Shown here: piece by piece, positions 63,901-64,000 of the stretch | Layout: each line of letters begins with the position of its first letter | Numbering within the stretch: the first letter of the stretch is position 1 | Origin: Chlorocebus sabaeus | Lineage: Eukaryota > Chordata > Mammalia > Primates > Cercopithecidae | NCBI RefSeq assembly: GCF_047675955.1 | Contig: NC_132909.1 | Location: forward strand, 46,413,431-46,477,430 | Reading direction: 5' to 3' | Length of the DNA: 64,000 bases | Notes under the pieces: generated by a model | What the model saw: only the letters and a program-made list of their open reading frames with translations | Databases searched by the model: none | Told to the model about the DNA's origin: nothing | Position numbers and translations under genes: made by a program

Positions 63901-64000
63901 CGGAGCAGGTCACGCTCCTCCAGAAGCCGCTCCCGGTCCCAGTCACGGTCCCGGTCCAAGTCGTACTCCCCAGGAAGAAGACGCCGGTCACGGTCCAGGA
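42313..64000 (+). CDS. CHERP: CHERP, calcium homeostasis ER protein / U2-associated splicing factor (15 exons, 3' end outside window)
   Basis: Fifteen coding exons join in frame with no stop and give about 816 residues, of some 916 in human. From family knowledge, CHERP was named for effects on ER calcium release and works in the nucleus with U2-snRNP partners such as SR140 and RBM17. The start GAGCCATGG is a strong Kozak context. Domains seen in order: a SURP/SWAP module (about 12-60, LRNVIDKLAQFVARNGPEFE ... FYSYYKCKL); a Gln-rich segment; a CID-type helical domain (about 149-289); a 12-Gln run; Pro-rich sequence; WNxQ repeats (472-503); a Phe/His/Pro-rich region; a conserved FYSPPSHDRPRN block; and the RS domain (from about 734). 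The G-patch domain should lie downstream of the window. Confidence 0.97.
42648..42821 (+). CDS. CHERP: CHERP exon 2
   Basis: 174 bp for residues 9-66, holding essentially the whole SURP module (LRNVIDKLAQFV, ARNGPEFEK, FSFLFGG, FYSYYKCKL). Acceptor CCTCCAG, donor GTGAGT. Confidence 0.95.
43604..43899 (+). mobile_element. Alu, first of a tandem run of three
   Basis: A sense Alu between the target copies GCTTGAAAGG at 43593-43602 and 43900-43909, with an (AAAAG)n-like tail. Confidence 0.93.
43911..44211 (+). mobile_element. Alu, second of a tandem run of three
   Basis: A sense Alu between the target copies at 43900-43909 and 44212-44221. Confidence 0.93.
44223..44523 (+). mobile_element. Alu, third of a tandem run of three
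   Basis: A sense Alu between the target copies at 44212-44221 and 44524-44533 (CATTGAAAGG, slightly diverged). Confidence 0.93.
44613..44903 (+). pseudogene. 7SL RNA (SRP RNA) pseudogene
   Basis: About 290 bp match 7SL RNA from its 5' end to its 3' end, including the central S domain that Alu lacks. Visible blocks are TTCAGGGCTGTAGTGCACTG, GCACTAAGTTCAGCATCAG, TATGGTGACCTTCTGGGAGC, GGTGAACTGGCCCAGGTC, GGAGCAGGTCGAAACTCCCG, TGCTGATCAGTAGTGGCATC and AATAGCCACTGCACTCCAG. An A-rich tail follows, and similar flanks (TGTGTGCGTA / TGTGCTTGTA) suggest L1-driven retroposition. Many substitutions, including in the 5' part that holds the internal pol III promoter, make it a pseudogene. Confidence 0.92.
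45585..45740 (-). mobile_element. Alu fragment (single arm, AluJ-like)
   Basis: An antisense fragment with an 18-T tail and an internal ~20-bp insertion (CAGCCATATCATATGGGG). Confidence 0.8.
46148..46472 (-). mobile_element. Alu with long T/G tail
   Basis: An antisense Alu with a (T)nG tail of about 45 bp, ending CATTGCGCCCGGTC. Confidence 0.91.
47816..48127 (-). mobile_element. Alu with (TTTA)n tail
   Basis: An antisense Alu with seven TTTA-type units. The duplication CTGATGTGTTT flanks it at about 47807 and 48128. Confidence 0.93.
49160..49344 (+). CDS. CHERP: CHERP exon 3
   Basis: 185 bp for residues 67-128: Pro/Ala-rich sequence, then the Gln-rich helix SMDELIQQSQWNLQQQEQHL. It follows a 6.3-kb intron. 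Confidence 0.95.
49731..49950 (-). mobile_element. Alu, 5'-truncated
   Basis: An antisense Alu ending at CAAACTCCTGGCC. The duplication GAAGGACCCTTTT at about 49705 and 49951 shows truncation at insertion. Confidence 0.92.
50020..50313 (+). mobile_element. Alu, full length with 17-bp target duplication
   Basis: A sense Alu between two exact copies of AGAATACAGGTGCATTG at 50004-50020 and 50314-50330. Confidence 0.96.
50437..50732 (+). mobile_element. Alu, full length
   Basis: A sense Alu flanked by AGAAAGTTCCAG and AGAAAGTTTCAG. Confidence 0.94.
50966..51291 (-). mobile_element. Alu with (GTT)n tail
   Basis: An antisense old Alu. Its tail has evolved into about nine GTT units (50983-51010), a trinucleotide microsatellite. 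Confidence 0.9.
51614..51751 (+). CDS. CHERP: CHERP exon 4
   Basis: 138 bp, residues 129-174, phase 0 at both ends. Helical EQVTAAVAHAVEQQMQKLL leads into the start of the CID-type domain (DNLLQPIIDTCTKDAIS). Confidence 0.95.
51909..52060 (+). CDS. CHERP: CHERP exon 5
   Basis: 152 bp, residues 175-224 of the CID-type domain (AGKNWMFSNAKSPPH, FELRLHLIYLINDVLHH). Ends in a split cysteine codon. Confidence 0.95.
52061..53800 (+). other. CHERP: CHERP intron 5
   Basis: A 1.7-kb GC- and C-rich intron with no recognisable Alu body. A pure A run of about 22 bases starts near 52681, preceded by CAAAAATTAGC, which may be a last trace of one. Confidence 0.8.
53801..53912 (+). CDS. CHERP: CHERP exon 6
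   Basis: 112 bp, residues 225-262 (CQRKQARELLAALQKVVVP, FLAVEEDKQQKIAR) of the CID-type domain. Followed by a 94-bp intron. Confidence 0.95.
54007..54096 (+). CDS. CHERP: CHERP exon 7
   Basis: 90 bp, residues 263-292 (LLQLWEKNGYFDDSIIQQL), the end of the CID-type domain. Phase 0 at both ends. Confidence 0.95.
54097..54791 (+). other. CHERP: CHERP intron 7
   Basis: A 695-bp intron with no repeat and no second feature. Confidence 0.8.
54792..55044 (+). CDS. CHERP: CHERP exon 8, with polyglutamine run
   Basis: 253 bp, residues 293-376. Twelve consecutive Gln codons, (CAG)6-CAA-(CAG)5, are followed by LQMPQMEAEV and a Pro/Ala tract. Donor GTATGG. Confidence 0.95.
54904..54939 (+). repeat. CHERP: Coding CAG/CAA repeat (12 Gln)
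   Basis: (CAG)6-CAA-(CAG)5 in exon 8. The CAA interruption normally steadies such tracts. Confidence 0.95.
55045..55901 (+). other. CHERP: CHERP intron 8
   Basis: An 857-bp intron with one Alu fragment. The part 55420-55640 is AT-rich and includes a short direct repeat of GTCTTTTAATTAGA-type sequence near 55557-55600. Confidence 0.8.
55311..55400 (+). mobile_element. Alu 3'-end fragment
   Basis: About 90 bp of Alu right-arm end (GAGGCTGCAGTGAGCTG, CACTGCACTCCAGCCTGGG) in CHERP intron 8. Confidence 0.88.
55902..56077 (+). CDS. CHERP: CHERP exon 9
   Basis: 176 bp, residues 377-435, Pro/Gly-rich (DDSKPPIQMPGSSEYEAPGG, PPWFDQPHPVAPWGQQQ). Acceptor GGATTTAG. Confidence 0.94.
57136..57379 (+). 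mobile_element. Alu (AluJ-like), 5'-truncated
   Basis: A sense Alu that starts within the left arm (GGAAGATTGCTTGAGGCC). Confidence 0.88.
57383..57671 (+). mobile_element. Alu, full length
   Basis: A sense Alu directly after the previous one, beginning GACTGGGCATGGTGGC. Confidence 0.91.
57675..57700. repeat. Perfect 11-bp palindrome with 4-base loop
   Basis: CAGATATTAAA, CATA, TTTAATATCTG: the two arms are exact reverse complements. It sits between an Alu tail and unique sequence. Confidence 0.97.
58459..58894 (+). CDS. CHERP: CHERP exon 10, largest exon, with WNxQ repeats
   Basis: 436 bp, residues 436-580. It encodes a Pro/His-rich start, four tandem 8-residue WNxQ repeats (472-503), then HFRGPFPPHQQHPQFN and a Phe/Pro/Arg/His-rich segment. 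Very GC-rich, hence several unrelated open frames over the same bases. Confidence 0.95.
58567..58662 (+). repeat. CHERP: Four 24-bp tandem coding repeats (WNxQ)
   Basis: Four in-register 24-bp units encode WNGQRDAP, WNNQPDPA, WNSQFEGP and WNSQHEQP (residues 472-503). The first six or so bases of each unit (TGGAAC) are invariant and the CAG codon is kept. Confidence 0.95.
59281..59582 (-). mobile_element. AluY-like, full length
   Basis: An antisense Alu with a TTTA-type tail, ending CCGTGCCCAGCC. Confidence 0.91.
59612..59738 (+). mobile_element. Partial Alu
   Basis: A sense, diverged right-arm fragment (GTACCTGTGGTCCTAGCTG) with an A tail. Confidence 0.82.
59739..59875 (-). mobile_element. 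Partial Alu
   Basis: An antisense, diverged single-arm fragment that faces the previous one tail to tail (A16 then T11). Confidence 0.8.
59909..60231 (-). mobile_element. Alu, full length
   Basis: An antisense Alu with a T/C-rich tail, ending CCACCACACTTGGCC and abutting the next Alu. Confidence 0.92.
60232..60528 (-). mobile_element. Alu, full length
   Basis: An antisense Alu with a (GTC)n-bearing tail, ending CCACCGTGCCCAGC. Confidence 0.92.
60600..60965 (-). mobile_element. MaLR-type LTR (MLT1-like)
   Basis: An antisense LTR with the family order: GGATGGCTTAAACAGC, GGAGGCTGTCT-type block (GGAGGCCTGTCTCCTTGGC), TGTGTCCTAATCTG, TATAAGGGCACCCGTCAC, ATTGGATTAGGGCCACC and CCCTGTCTCCAAATACAG. 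Ancient and non-coding. Confidence 0.7.
61215..61453 (+). CDS. CHERP: CHERP exon 11
   Basis: 239 bp, residues 581-660: His/Pro-rich GPPHHHPGHRMPHPG, then DPSLVPNVPYFDLPAGL. Acceptor TTTTGCAG, donor GTAACG. Confidence 0.95.
61454..62516 (+). other. CHERP: CHERP intron 11
   Basis: A 1.06-kb GC-rich intron without recognisable repeats or further genes. Confidence 0.8.
62517..62650 (+). CDS. CHERP: CHERP exon 12
   Basis: 134 bp, residues 661-704 (LEDHEYKPLDPKDIRLPPP, AAVEAFYSPPSHDRPRN), ending in a split serine codon. Confidence 0.95.
62651..63257 (+). other. CHERP: CHERP intron 12
   Basis: A 607-bp intron without recognisable repeats. Intron 13 (63345-63651, 307 bp) is similar. Confidence 0.8.
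63258..63344 (+). CDS. CHERP: CHERP exon 13
   Basis: 87 bp, residues 705-733 (SEGWEQNGLYEFFRAKMRAR and a basic tail RRKGQEKRN). Confidence 0.95.
63652..63795 (+). CDS. CHERP: CHERP exon 14, RS domain
   Basis: 144 bp, residues 734-781, almost entirely Ser/Arg with some Lys (SRSRSRSKSRGRSSSRS ...). Followed by a 101-bp intron that splits the RS domain. Confidence 0.95.
63897..64000 (+). CDS. CHERP: CHERP exon 15 (cut by window end)
   Basis: Continues the RS domain (SRSRSRSSRSRSRSQSRSRS, then KSYSPGRRRRSRSR) up to the last base. The exon end, the G-patch domain and the stop codon are outside the window. Confidence 0.93.

Noticed and set aside
1..64000. CRISPR arrays, operons, phage or bacterial systems
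   Set aside because: Nothing prokaryotic is present. All repeats are primate interspersed or simple repeats, and the genes are spliced.
1..64000. A previously undescribed biological system
   Set aside because: All three protein-coding genes match known vertebrate families in known synteny. The remainder is explained by retroelements and unique intron sequence.

Overview
This is nuclear DNA from a primate, most likely an Old World monkey. It is dense in Alu elements (about 65 whole or partial copies), has CpG-island promoters, and its coding regions are split by GT-AG introns. Several young AluY copies share unusual bases (GATCCGGCCACTGC in the right arm, and CTAGCCGGGCGAGG or similar at the junction) that I associate with cercopithecid AluYR lineages. 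The species is an inference; the primate assignment is firm.

Three protein-coding genes lie head to tail on the + strand. The set matches human 19p13.11 (MED26, SLC35E1, CHERP), read here in the opposite direction to the human chromosome. (1) 1-10.3 kb: the 3' part of MED26. The window opens inside its long first intron. Coding exons 2 and 3 are at 6821-6895 and 7556-9211, followed by a 1.1-kb 3'UTR. (2) 13.18-33.5 kb: the complete SLC35E1, with six coding exons that join in frame to 410 residues. It has a CpG-island promoter and a 2.7-kb 3'UTR containing two Alus. (3) 42.3-64.0 kb: CHERP, coding exons 1-15 (the last cut by the window end), giving about 816 of roughly 916 residues. It starts in a second CpG island. 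The G-patch end of the protein lies beyond the window.

The rest is intron and intergenic sequence filled by Alus on both strands, a MER2-like DNA transposon, old L1M pieces, MaLR-type LTR fragments, MIR/L2 remnants and one nearly full-length 7SL RNA pseudogene in CHERP intron 2. The three genes are not an operon. MED26 is a Mediator subunit, SLC35E1 a putative membrane transporter and CHERP a U2-snRNP-linked splicing and calcium-homeostasis factor; their adjacency is ordinary vertebrate synteny.

I found no evidence of a new biological system. The most interesting structure is in the repeats: a run of three Alus separated by four copies of the same 10-bp target sequence, a second site hit repeatedly in SLC35E1 intron 4, a nested L1M/Alu/MER2 block, and a 24-bp coding repeat in CHERP that makes a tandem WNxQ protein motif.
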